Assembly (NCBI GenBank): GCA_027483705.1
Contig: JAIXTY010000352.1
Coordinates: forward strand, 1-55,179
Length of the DNA: 55,179 nucleotides
Source of the DNA: Rubrivivax sp.
GTDB lineage: Bacteria; Pseudomonadota; Gammaproteobacteria; Burkholderiales; Burkholderiaceae_C
Reading direction: 5' to 3'
Positions within the stretch are counted from its first letter, which is position 1; each line of letters starts with the position of its first letter. The notes below the pieces were generated by a model. It made no database searches and was not told the origin of the DNA. It saw only the letters and a program-made list of their open reading frames with translations. Positions 1-8,869 of this stretch are shown in pieces. The translations under genes and the position numbers were made by a program.

Positions 1-1
1 C

Positions 2-1060
2 CACGCCGCGCGCTGGGACCGCGAGCATGTGTTCCCGCGGGAGGCGCACCAGGGCCTGGCGGCCCTCGGTGCCTACGGCATCTGCGTACCCGAGACCTAC
101 GGCGGTGCCCAGCTCGATTACGTGAGCTTGGCCCTGGTGCTCGAAGAAGTGGCGGCCGGCGATGGCGGCACCAGCACCGCCATCAGCGTCACCAACTGCC
201 CGGTCAACGCCATCCTGATCCGCTATGGCAGCGAGGCGCAAAAGCGCCGCTGGCTCACGCCGCTGGCGCGCGGCGAGATGCTCGGCGCCTTCTGCCTGAC
301 CGAGCCCCATGTGGGCAGCGATGCCTCAGCCCTGCGCACCACCGCCACCCGCCAAGGCGACGACTATGTGATTAACGGCGTCAAGCAGTTCATCCCCTCG
401 GGCAAGAACGGGCATGTGGCCGTCGTCATCGCTGTGACCGACAAGGGTGCAGGCAAGAAGGGTATGAGCGCCTTTCTGGTGCCCACGTCGACCCCCGGCT
501 ACGCCGTGGCGCGGCTCGAGGACAAGCTCGGCCAGCACGCCAGCGACACCGCGCAGATCCGCTTCGAGAACTGCCGCATCCCGGCGGCCAACCGGCTGGG
601 CGACGAGGGCCAGGGGCTGAAGATCGCGCTGTCGGGCCTGGAGGGCGGCCGCATCGGCATCGCCAGCCAGGCCGTGGGCATGGCGCGCGCGGCCTTCGAG
701 GCGGCGTTGGCCTACAGCAAGGACCGCACGAGCTTCGGCCAGCCCATCTTCCAGCACCAGGCGGTGCAGTTCAAGCTGGCCGACATGGCCACGCAGATCG
801 AGGTCGCGCGGCAGATGATCTGGCACGCCGCGGCGCTGAAGGACGCCGGCCAGCCCTGCCTGAAGGAGGCCGCGATGGCCAAGCTGTTTGCCAGCGAGAT
901 GGCCGAGCGCGTGTGCTCCGATGCCATCCAGGTGCACGGCGGCTACGGCTACGTGAGCGACTTCCCGGTGGAGCGCATCTACCGCGACGTTCGGGTCTGC
1001 CAGATCTACGAAGGCACCTCCGAGGTCCAGAAGATCCTGATCGGTCGTGCGTTAGCCTGA
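2..1060 (+). CDS. Acyl-CoA dehydrogenase, 5' end outside window
   Basis: FAD-dependent enzyme that introduces the alpha-beta double bond into an acyl-CoA and passes electrons to ETF. The reading frame is open from base 2 ([15 protein letters not shown]), so the first few dozen codons lie upstream of the window; the GTG at 29 is an internal codon, not a credible start. Family signatures visible: [17 protein letters not shown] (flavin and substrate loop), a [15 protein letters not shown] helix, and [15 protein letters not shown] followed by [11 protein letters not shown]. The Glu of YEGT sits at the usual catalytic-base position of short/medium-chain dehydrogenases, unlike the second dehydrogenase in the window (10506-11660). 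Substrate cannot be fixed from sequence; its proximity to a thiolase/FadJ operon suggests fatty or branched acyl-CoA breakdown. Confidence 0.93.
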   Translation, partial: HAARWDREHVFPREAHQGLAALGAYGICVPETYGGAQLDYVSLALVLEEVAAGDGGTSTAISVTNCPVNAILIRYGSEAQKRRWLTPLARGEMLGAFCLTEPHVGSDASALRTTATRQGDDYVINGVKQFIPSGKNGHVAVVIAVTDKGAGKKGMSAFLVPTSTPGYAVARLEDKLGQHASDTAQIRFENCRIPAANRLGDEGQGLKIALSGLEGGRIGIASQAVGMARAAFEAALAYSKDRTSFGQPIFQHQAVQFKLADMATQIEVARQMIWHAAALKDAGQPCLKEAAMAKLFASEMAERVCSDAIQVHGGYGYVSDFPVERIYRDVRVCQIYEGTSEVQKILIGRALA

Positions 1061-1143
1061 TCGCGCGGCGCCGTCATCGTCGGTTCGGTGGAAAGCCCTA
1101 GTAACCACGCGGTGAAGGGGCCTCTCGGACGGGTGCACACTCG

Positions 1144-1169
1144 CGGAGTTTGCGCTGTCCCTAACTCCG
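1144..1169. promoter_or_regulatory. Inverted repeat just upstream of the response regulator
   Basis: CGGAGTT (1144-1150) and AACTCCG (1163-1169) are a perfect 7-bp inverted repeat with a 12-bp spacer, ending 3 bp before the ATG at 1173. It could be an operator, for example for autoregulation by the adjacent OmpR-type regulator, or an RNA hairpin that hides the start. No clear Shine-Dalgarno sequence lies between it and the ATG. Confidence 0.4.
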
Positions 1170-1172
1170 AAC

Positions 1173-1856
1173 ATGTTTCCCTCGACGCTGGCCCTGGTTG
1201 ACGATGACCCCGAGTTCCGCGAATTTCTGACGCAACACTTGCGTTCGGAGGGTGTGGTCGTCACGGCTTTCGCCGACAGCAACGACCTGCTGGCCAGCGA
1301 CGGGGCCTACGCCCACGAGTTCTACGTGCTCGACCTCGGGCTGCCCGGTGTCGACGGCGTGGAGCTGATCAAGGTGCTGCGCAAGCGCACGCAGGCCGGT
1401 GTGCTGGTGGTGTCGGGCCGCCTGGGCTCGGACGTGTTCCGCCGGGTGGTCGAGGCCGGGGCCGACATGTACCTGGTCAAGCCGGTGCAGTTCGAGCAGG
1501 TGGTCCTGGCCGTGAAGGCGGTGCAGCGGCGGGCGGCCCAGGCGGCCACCAAGAACGAGACCTGGCGGCTGGACCGCGCCGCCGCCGAGCTGCTGGCGCC
1601 CGACGGCGCCCGCGTGCCCCTGTCCGACACCGACCTGCAGGTGCTGCAGTGCCTGCTCGAGGCGCGCGGCGAGACCGTCACGCGCGACGCCCTGCGCCAG
1701 CGCCTGGGGCGCGTGCCCTCCGCCCAGGGCGACGACGGCCTCAACGCCATCATCTACCGCCTGCGCCGCCGCATCGAGCGCGCCACGCCGCTGATGGTGC
1801 CGCTGCAGTCGCGCTCGCGCGTGGGCTACGTGTTCAAGGCGCCGCTGACCGAATAG
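1173..1856 (+). CDS. OmpR-family response regulator
   Basis: A 227-residue two-domain regulator. Receiver domain (about 1-120): acidic pocket D10-D12, phospho-acceptor Asp54 in VLDLGLPG and conserved Lys103 in LVKPVQ. C-terminal winged helix (about 130-225) of the Trans_Reg_C type, with LSDTDLQVLQCLLEARGETVTRDALRQRL and the terminal VGYVFKAPL hairpin. It should bind DNA when phosphorylated. Its 3' end overlaps by 31 bp the convergent histidine-kinase gene, the natural candidate partner. The ATG at 1173 gives the usual family N-terminus, but no good ribosome-binding site is visible and an inverted repeat sits directly upstream. Confidence 0.9.
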   Translation: MFPSTLALVDDDPEFREFLTQHLRSEGVVVTAFADSNDLLASDGAYAHEFYVLDLGLPGVDGVELIKVLRKRTQAGVLVVSGRLGSDVFRRVVEAGADMYLVKPVQFEQVVLAVKAVQRRAAQAATKNETWRLDRAAAELLAPDGARVPLSDTDLQVLQCLLEARGETVTRDALRQRLGRVPSAQGDDGLNAIIYRLRRRIERATPLMVPLQSRSRVGYVFKAPLTE

Positions 1857-3766
1857 CCGCTGTCGCCGGGGTCGCCCTGCGCCAGCACGAGGCGGAACAC
1901 CGTCTCGCCGGGCTGGCTGCGCAGCAGGAGGGCGGTGCCGCCGTGCAGCTCCAGCGCGCGCTGGGCGATGTGCAGGCCCAGCCCCTGGCCGCGGCTGCCG
2001 GCGCCCTTGGTGCCGCGCTCGAACAGCAGCGGCCGCAGCGCCTCCGGCACGCCCGGGCCGCTGTCGGCCACGTCGATGAGCAGCGCCAGGGGCTCGTCGC
2101 AGTCGTCGATGCGCAGCGTTACGCGCGTGGGGGGCGGCGCGTGCCGCAGCGCGTTGGCCAGCAGGTTGCGCAAGGCCAGGCGCACGAGCGACAGGTCCAT
2201 CGAGGCCGTGCGCGTGGGCGTGGCGCGCTCGATCACGATGCGGCTGCGCTCCGCCGGCGCGAAGTCGGCGACCACCAGCTGCAGCAGCGTGTCGATGTCG
2301 GTGTCGGCGCGCTCCAGCGGCCGGCCGCCCACCAGCAGCGCCGCCGCCGCGAGCGTGTTGTCGATCTGCGCCACGACGTCGCCGATCACGCCCTGGGCGC
2401 GGCCGAGCCGGCCGAGGGCGTCGCTGTCGCGGTGCAGGCCCGTGGTCGAGGCCGCGCTCTGCAGGGCTGCCGAGGCGTTGTTCAGCGGCTGCCGCACCTC
2501 GTGCGCCAGCACGTCGAGCATCTCGCGGCGCTCGTCGGCCAGCCGCAGCAGCTCGACGGCCTGGCGCTCGACCTCCTCGCGCAGCGCACGCTCGCGGTCG
2601 AGCTCGGCCTGGCGGCGGATGACCTCGGTGACGTCCTCGAACACCGCCAGCAGGCGCTGCAGGCGGCCGGCCTCGTTGCGCTCGACCACCGCCGACATCA
2701 GCGTGTGCACGACGCTGCCGTCGTGGCGCGCCAGGCGCAGCGGCAGGGCACGGATGCCACCGGGATCGCGCAGCCGCGCCAGCACGCGCTGCTTGGCGTC
2801 GGCGCGCTCCTCGTCGGAGCCGGCCAGCAGCGCCGACCCCGGGCCGCCCACCACGGCGTCGCGCTGCAGGCCCAGGCGCTCGAGCAGCAGCCGGCTCATC
2901 GACACCACGCGGCCGGCGGCGTCGAACGAGGCCATCAGGGCCGGCGTCTCGTCGTACAGGCGGCGCAGCTGCTCGCGGCTGCGGCGGATTTCGTCGTCGG
3001 CCAAGCGCTGCGCCGTCACATCCTGCAAGGCGCCGAACAGCCGCACCGGCTCATCGCCCTCGCGCTCGACGTCGCCCACCGCGCGCACCAGCAGGCGGCG
3101 GCCGGTGGCGCTGACGAAGGGCAGCTCCACGTCAAACGGCTCGCCGAAGCGGATGGCCCGGTCGACCAGGCCGGCGATCACGGGCCGCGCCTCGGGCGTG
3201 TAGTACTCGATGCCGGTCTCGATGGCAGGCTGCCAGTCCAGCGGGCGGTCGTGGATGCGGCAGGTCTGCGCGCTCCATTCCACGTGGCGTGTGCGCAGGT
3301 CGATGTCCCAGCCGCCAACACTGGCGATCTGCCCGGTGCGGTCGAGCAGCTGCACCGTGGCCCGCAGCTGCCGGGCCTGCTGCTCGCTCTCGGTGACGTC
3401 CTCGACCGTGCCGATGAACCCGCCCGGCACGGCCCAGGCCCGCGCCCGGACGTGTCGCACGACACCGTCGCCACGGCGGACCCGGAAGACCAGGTCGAAG
3501 GGCCGGCCGTGCACCGCGTCGTCGGTCCAGCGCTGCGCGACGGCCTGTCGGTCGTCGGGGTGCAGGCCCAGCGCCCAGCCGTCGCCCAGGCTCTCGGCCA
3601 GGTTCAGGCCGTAGATGGCCTGCCAGGCCGGGTTGGTGTAGGTGCAGCGCCCGACGGTGTCGGTGACGAAGATGCCGAACGGCGCCCGTTCGCTGACCGT
3701 GAGCAGGTCGGCGCCGAGGCTCGGAGCCAGCGCGTTCTCGGCCTTACTCGAATCGGGTTCCGTCAC
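1826..3766 (-). CDS. Multi-PAS sensor histidine kinase
   Basis: About 646 residues when started at the GTG at 3766. Upstream codons run into the preceding gene and look non-coding; an ATG at 3811 is the alternative start. Order: PAS1 (SERAPFGIFVTDTVGRCTYTN), PAS2 with a PAC-like tail (QDVTAQRLADDEI), PAS3 (DETPALMASFDAAGRVVSM), a coiled linker, an H-box with His422 in LAHEVRQPLNN, then HATPase_c with NLLANALRHA, DSGPGVPEALRPLLFERG and GQGLGLHIAQR. No transmembrane segment is evident, so it is probably a cytoplasmic sensor. Its start overlaps the end of the FadJ-like gene by 23 bp, suggesting translation as the last gene of the beta-oxidation operon. The convergent response regulator (1173-1856) is the likely partner. 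Ligand unknown; an acyl-CoA or redox cue is speculation. Confidence 0.85.
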   Translation of the reverse strand: MTEPDSSKAENALAPSLGADLLTVSERAPFGIFVTDTVGRCTYTNPAWQAIYGLNLAESLGDGWALGLHPDDRQAVAQRWTDDAVHGRPFDLVFRVRRGDGVVRHVRARAWAVPGGFIGTVEDVTESEQQARQLRATVQLLDRTGQIASVGGWDIDLRTRHVEWSAQTCRIHDRPLDWQPAIETGIEYYTPEARPVIAGLVDRAIRFGEPFDVELPFVSATGRRLLVRAVGDVEREGDEPVRLFGALQDVTAQRLADDEIRRSREQLRRLYDETPALMASFDAAGRVVSMSRLLLERLGLQRDAVVGGPGSALLAGSDEERADAKQRVLARLRDPGGIRALPLRLARHDGSVVHTLMSAVVERNEAGRLQRLLAVFEDVTEVIRRQAELDRERALREEVERQAVELLRLADERREMLDVLAHEVRQPLNNASAALQSAASTTGLHRDSDALGRLGRAQGVIGDVVAQIDNTLAAAALLVGGRPLERADTDIDTLLQLVVADFAPAERSRIVIERATPTRTASMDLSLVRLALRNLLANALRHAPPPTRVTLRIDDCDEPLALLIDVADSGPGVPEALRPLLFERGTKGAGSRGQGLGLHIAQRALELHGGTALLLRSQPGETVFRLVLAQGDPGDSGYSVSGALNT

Positions 3767-5870
3767 GGGCGTGGGCGATGGCGTTGGCGGGCGGCTCGAA
3801 GCGCCGACCATACCGCGCCGCCAGCTCGCGTGCATGGGCCACGAAGGCCCGCGCGCCCACCGCGTTGATGAACTGCAGCGTGCCGCCGTGGCAGGGCGCG
3901 AAGCCCCAGCCGAAGATGCTGCCGACGTTGGCGTCCACCACCGAGCGCAGCACGCCTTCTTCGAGGCAGCGCGCCGACTCCACGGCCTGCGCAACCAGCA
4001 GCCGGTCCACCAGTTCGGCCAGCGGCGGCTGCGTGGCGGCGGTGGGGAACATCGCCGTCAGGCCCGGCCACAGGTGCTTGTCATCACCCTCGTAGTCGTA
4101 GAAGCCGCGGCCGGCCTTGCGGCCGATGCGGCCCGCCTCGCACAGCTGCCGCGCCACGGCCATGCCGGGGTGTTCTTCGTAGGCCTTTCCTTCGGCTGCC
4201 AGATCCTTCTTCGTCTGGTCGGCCACGTGCACGGCCAGCGACAGGCTCACCTCGTCCTGCAGCGCCAGCGGCGGCATTGGCATGCCAGCCTGCAGGCCGG
4301 CCACCTCGATGGCGCGCGGGTGCACGCCTTCGCGCAGCATCGCCAGGCCCTCGAGCACATAGGTGCCGAAGACGCGGCTGGTGTAGAAGCCGCGCGCATC
4401 GTTCACGACGATGGGCGTCTTGCCGATCTGCTGCACGAAGTCGAAGCCGCGCGCCAGCGTCTCGTCGCTCGTCTGCGCGCCGACGATGATCTCCACCAGC
4501 GGCATCTTCTCCACCGGGCTGAAGAAGTGCAGGCCGATGAAGTGCGCCGGCCGCGCGGACGCCTTCGCCAGGCCGGTGATGGGCAGCGTGCTGGTGTTGC
4601 TGGCGAAAACGGCGCCGGTGCCCAGCACGGCCTCGGCCTGGCGCGTGACGCCGGCCTTGACCTCGCGGTCCTCGAACACGGCCTCGATGACGAGATCACA
4701 GCCGGCGAGGTCGGCATAGGCCGTCGTGGGGTGGATGCGGGCCAGCAGCGCGTCTCGCTTCTCGGGCGTGCTGCGGCCTCGTTTCACGGCGGTGTCGAGC
4801 AGCGCCTGCGTGTGCGCCTTGCCCTTGTCGGCGGCTTCCTGCGTGGTATCGAGCAGCACCACGTGGATGCCGGCCTTGGCCGCGACGTGCGCGATGCCGG
4901 CGCCCATCATGCCGGCGCCCAGCACGCCGAGCTTCGTCACCTTGCGCGCTTCGAAGCCCGCCGGACGTGACGCCCCCTTCTTCAGCGCATTCAGCCCGTA
5001 CCAGAGCGTGCCGATCAGGTTGCGCGAGGTCTGCGAGAGGCAACAGGCCGCGAAGTAGCGGCTCTCCACCACGCTGGCGCTGTCCACGTCGAGCAGCCCG
5101 CCCTCGAAGATGGCGCTCATGATGTGCTGCACCGCCGGGTACAGCCCACGCCCCTTGCCGAAGGCGATGGACGGCGCAATGGCCCACAGCTGCGCCATCG
5201 CCGGGCTCTTGCTGTCGCCGCCGGGAAAGCGGAACTTCGGCTGGTCCCAGGGCTGCCTGGCCTTCGGGTTGGCGGCGATCCAGTCGCGCGCGGCTTGCAG
5301 CAGCGCCTCTCGGCTCGGTGCCAGCGCGGTGATGAAGCCGGTGGCCAGCGCCTTCTGCGGCGAGAAGTCGCCGCCCTCGCCGCAGATCTGCAGCGCCGCC
5401 TGGATGCCCACCAGCCGCGACAGCCGCACCGTGCCGCCGCCGCCGGGCAAGAGGCCCAGCTTCACCTCGGGCTGGCCAAGCTTCAGGCGCGGCTCGTCGA
5501 GCACGATACGGGCGTGGCAGGCCAGCGCCAGCTCGAGCCCGCCGCCGAGCGCGTGGCCATGGATGGCCGCGACGACCGGCTTGCCCTGCGTCTCCAACTG
5601 ACGCAGCACGCGCTTCATCGCCATGCTGGCCTCGAACGGCTGCTCGGGCGTCGTCCACTTCGACATGCGGTCGATGTCGCCGCCGGCGCAGAAGTCGGCC
5701 TTGCCGCTGGTGAGGATCAGGCCCTTCACGCCGGGCTCGGCCAGGCGCGTCAGGGCGGCCGCGATGCCTTCCATCAGCGCATCGGTCACCACGTTCATCG
5801 GGCGGCCGGGCAGGTCCATCGTGGCGACGAGGATGCCGTCGTCGCCGAGGGTGAGTTGAACGGCGGCCAT
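3744..5870 (-). CDS. FadJ-like enoyl-CoA hydratase/3-hydroxyacyl-CoA dehydrogenase
   Basis: A 708-residue bifunctional beta-oxidation enzyme that hydrates enoyl-CoA and then oxidises the 3-hydroxyacyl-CoA with NAD. N-terminal crotonase domain (about 1-190): oxyanion-hole segments [13 protein letters not shown] and [16 protein letters not shown], and the [13 protein letters not shown] loop. Central NAD-binding Rossmann fold, [16 protein letters not shown], then the dehydrogenase active-site stretch [17 protein letters not shown]. Two C-terminal 3HCDH helical domains include [15 protein letters not shown]. The start [12 protein letters not shown] is chosen because codons upstream overlap the thiolase gene; only 2 bp separate it from the thiolase stop. 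Thiolase and this gene together form a two-gene beta-oxidation complex (compare FadI/FadJ). Chain-length preference cannot be read from the sequence. Confidence 0.93.
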   Translation of the reverse strand: MAAVQLTLGDDGILVATMDLPGRPMNVVTDALMEGIAAALTRLAEPGVKGLILTSGKADFCAGGDIDRMSKWTTPEQPFEASMAMKRVLRQLETQGKPVVAAIHGHALGGGLELALACHARIVLDEPRLKLGQPEVKLGLLPGGGGTVRLSRLVGIQAALQICGEGGDFSPQKALATGFITALAPSREALLQAARDWIAANPKARQPWDQPKFRFPGGDSKSPAMAQLWAIAPSIAFGKGRGLYPAVQHIMSAIFEGGLLDVDSASVVESRYFAACCLSQTSRNLIGTLWYGLNALKKGASRPAGFEARKVTKLGVLGAGMMGAGIAHVAAKAGIHVVLLDTTQEAADKGKAHTQALLDTAVKRGRSTPEKRDALLARIHPTTAYADLAGCDLVIEAVFEDREVKAGVTRQAEAVLGTGAVFASNTSTLPITGLAKASARPAHFIGLHFFSPVEKMPLVEIIVGAQTSDETLARGFDFVQQIGKTPIVVNDARGFYTSRVFGTYVLEGLAMLREGVHPRAIEVAGLQAGMPMPPLALQDEVSLSLAVHVADQTKKDLAAEGKAYEEHPGMAVARQLCEAGRIGRKAGRGFYDYEGDDKHLWPGLTAMFPTAATQPPLAELVDRLLVAQAVESARCLEEGVLRSVVDANVGSIFGWGFAPCHGGTLQFINAVGARAFVAHARELAARYGRRFEPPANAIAHARDGTRFE

Positions 5871-5872
5871 GC

Positions 5873-7099
<1,227 letters not shown>

Positions 7100-7110
7100 G
7101 GCGGCGCCTC

Positions 7111-7569
7111 CTATCGCTTGGGCGCCTGCGAGGCCAGGGCCTCGCGCACCCGCTGGTTGATGAGCCGCAGCTCCGACAGCGTGGCCTCGATGTGCGCGCG
7201 CTTGGTCTCGAGCTCGGCAATGGCCTCGTCGGTGCGCTCGACGACGTAGCGCATCTGCTGCACGCGGCCCTCGCCGTGGTCGCCGTAGAGGCCGAGGAAG
7301 TGCTTGATCTCGTCCAGGCTCGCGCCGATGGCCTTGCTGCGCAGGATGAGCGCCAGGCGCGCGCGGTCGCGCCGCGTGTACACGCGCGCACCGCTCACGC
7401 GGCGCGGCGCGAGAAGGCCCTTGTCCTCGTAGAAGCGGATGGTGCGCAGCGTGATGCCGAACTCGGCGCACAGCTCGGTGATGCCGAACAGCTGGCCGCC
7501 GCCGTCGTCCTGGTGCGCGTCCACCGCCTCCTGGGCAGCGGCGCTGGCCGAGCGGCTGCGCTGCAGCAT
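7111..7569 (-). CDS. MerR-family regulator (LiuR-like)
   Basis: 152 residues. A MerR-type winged helix is obvious ([61 protein letters not shown] given as positions about 27-90), followed by a dimerisation coiled coil (about 95-145) rich in Glu/Arg. There is no cysteine metal-binding loop at the C-terminus, so it resembles the acyl-CoA-responsive LiuR group rather than metal or redox MerR proteins. It lies inside a catabolic operon between SCP2 and thiolase, opposite the carboxylase operon. The 14-bp palindrome at 7961-7974 is its most likely operator. Effector inferred, not shown. Confidence 0.88.
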   Translation of the reverse strand: MLQRSRSASAAAQEAVDAHQDDGGGQLFGITELCAEFGITLRTIRFYEDKGLLAPRRVSGARVYTRRDRARLALILRSKAIGASLDEIKHFLGLYGDHGEGRVQQMRYVVERTDEAIAELETKRAHIEATLSELRLINQRVREALASQAPKR

Positions 7570-7571
7570 GC

Positions 7572-7868
7572 TCAGACCACGCGCTGGAGCTTGAGTGCGA
7601 CGCTCATGTCGCCGCTGACCTTGAACTTGCCCATCATGAAGCCGGTGGTGGGCTCGAGGTCGCCCGTGAGCAGCGCCGACAGGTTCTCCAGCGTGATGGC
7701 CACGGTGCAGTCGGCCTCGCGGTCGGTGTTGTCCACGGTGTTGGGCACGGCACGGCCGTCGATCACCGCCACGCCGTCGGCGCCGCAGTCGAACTTCAGC
7801 ACGGCGTTCAGGCCGCTCGAATCACCGACCTTGGCGCGCAGGGCGTCGGTGCAGGCTTGCAGATCCAT
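7572..7868 (-). CDS. SCP2 sterol-binding domain protein
   Basis: 98 residues, a single SCP2 domain from end to end ([16 protein letters not shown], then [19 protein letters not shown] near the C-terminus, the typical lipid-tunnel helix). These small proteins bind hydrophobic ligands such as fatty acyl-CoAs and often sit in beta-oxidation operons as acyl carriers or chaperones; that role is inferred here. The start at 7868 is preferred over an ATG seven codons upstream because GAGGA lies 8 nt before it. It is the first gene of the minus-strand operon, 2 bp before the MerR gene. Confidence 0.85.
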   Translation of the reverse strand: MDLQACTDALRAKVGDSSGLNAVLKFDCGADGVAVIDGRAVPNTVDNTDREADCTVAITLENLSALLTGDLEPTTGFMMGKFKVSGDMSVALKLQRVV

Positions 7869-7925
7869 CGGGGCATTCCTCGGGGTCACGGAAGATGGCC
7901 GGCATCGTAGCCAGCACAGGTGCCG

Positions 7926-7948
7926 CTAGGATGCGTGTAATCACCTAG
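7926..7948. repeat. CTAGG/CCTAG inverted repeat in the divergent control region
   Basis: CTAGG (7926-7930) and CCTAG (7944-7948) form a 5-bp inverted repeat with a 13-bp spacer between the SCP2 start and the palindrome at 7961. CTAG is rare in such GC-rich genomes, so it may be a second protein-binding site. Weak evidence only. Confidence 0.25.
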
Positions 7949-7960
7949 ATGTCATCTGGT

Positions 7961-7974
7961 TGACGTTAACGTCA
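7961..7974. promoter_or_regulatory. Perfect 14-bp palindrome, candidate MerR/LiuR-type operator
   Basis: TGACGTTAACGTCA is a perfect palindrome in the 119-bp gap between the divergent SCP2-MerR-thiolase-FadJ operon and the SDR-carboxylase operon. Its ACGT-centred layout resembles operators described for LiuR regulators of branched-chain acyl-CoA genes (from memory). It ends only 13 bp before the SDR ATG at 7988, so on that side it would more likely repress or mark a short leader. I could not pick convincing -35/-10 boxes. Confidence 0.5.
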
Positions 7975-7987
7975 CCCTTGCGGCCCA

Positions 7988-8869
7988 ATGTGGAGCATGA
8001 CTGAACGCACGCACTACGCCAGCGTCTTCCGCCCCGGCCTGTTCGAGGGCCGCGTCGTCTGGGTCACCGGCGGTGGCAGCGGCATCGGCCGCTGCGTGGC
8101 GCACGAGCTGGCCTCGCTCGGGGCCACGGTCGTGATCAGTGGCCGCACGCAGGCCAAGCTCGACGCCGTGGCGGCCGAGATCGCGCAGGACGGCGGCCGC
8201 TGCGACACCGTGGCCTTCGACATCCGCGAAGAAGACGCGGTGAAGGCGAATGTCTCCGCCGTCATCGCGAAGCACGGGCCGGTGAGCGGCCTCGTCAACA
8301 ACGCGGGCGGGCAATTCCCGGCGCCGCTCTTGGCCATCAGCAAGAAGGGCTTCGACGCGGTCGTGGCCAACAACCTGACCGGTGGCTTCCTGATGATGCG
8401 CGAGCTGTTCAACCAGTGCATGCAGGCGCATGGCGGCGCGGTCGTCAACATGACGGCCGACTTCCGCAACGGCATGCCCGGCATGGGCCACAGCGGCGCG
8501 GCGCGCGCCGGCATGAGCAACCTCACGGCCACGGCCGCCTTCGAGTGGGCGCACGCCGGCGTGCGCGTGAACGCGGTGGCGCCGGGCTGGATCGCCAGCT
8601 CGGGCATGGACACCTATGGCGGCGCCATGAAGATGATCATCCCGAAGCTGAAGCAGCACGTGCCGCTGCGCCGCATGGGCGTGGAGGCCGAGGTCTCGGC
8701 AGCGATCGTCTTTCTGCTGTCGCCGGCGGCCGCCTTCATCACGGGTGTCACGCTGCAGATCGACGGCGCGGCCTCGCTGGGCAGCGACATCTTCCCGCTG
8801 GGCAGCACCTCCACCTCGGTGCCTTTCGACGGCTTTCACCGCGCGACGAAGCCCGAGGTGCTGAAGTGA
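7988..8869 (+). CDS. SDR oxidoreductase, trans-2-enoyl-CoA reductase-like (AtuB position)
   Basis: 293-residue short-chain dehydrogenase. Cofactor motif TGGGSGIGR near residue 29, NNAG (LVNNAGGQ), and a C-terminal FITGVTLQIDGA segment. Where classical SDRs have the Tyr-x3-Lys pair it reads GHSGAARAGMSNLT, the arrangement of peroxisomal trans-2-enoyl-CoA reductase (PECR)-like proteins, so it is not simply a damaged gene. A likely role is NAD(P)-linked reduction or oxidation of an unsaturated acyl-CoA or its alcohol precursor. It is the first gene of the plus-strand operon and its TGA overlaps the next ATG. An ATG at 7997 is an alternative start, but its GGAG lies only 1 nt away. Confidence 0.85.
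   Translation: MWSMTERTHYASVFRPGLFEGRVVWVTGGGSGIGRCVAHELASLGATVVISGRTQAKLDAVAAEIAQDGGRCDTVAFDIREEDAVKANVSAVIAKHGPVSGLVNNAGGQFPAPLLAISKKGFDAVVANNLTGGFLMMRELFNQCMQAHGGAVVNMTADFRNGMPGMGHSGAARAGMSNLTATAAFEWAHAGVRVNAVAPGWIASSGMDTYGGAMKMIIPKLKQHVPLRRMGVEAEVSAAIVFLLSPAAAFITGVTLQIDGAASLGSDIFPLGSTSTSVPFDGFHRATKPEVLK

Noticed and set aside
1649..3868. Open frame of about 740 codons on the plus strand
   Set aside because: Antisense to the histidine kinase, which has full PAS, HisKA and HATPase motifs; the translation is low complexity.
8452..8520. SDR pseudogene because the Tyr-Lys catalytic pair is missing
   Set aside because: The frame and all other motifs are intact and the same sequence is typical of PECR-like SDRs.
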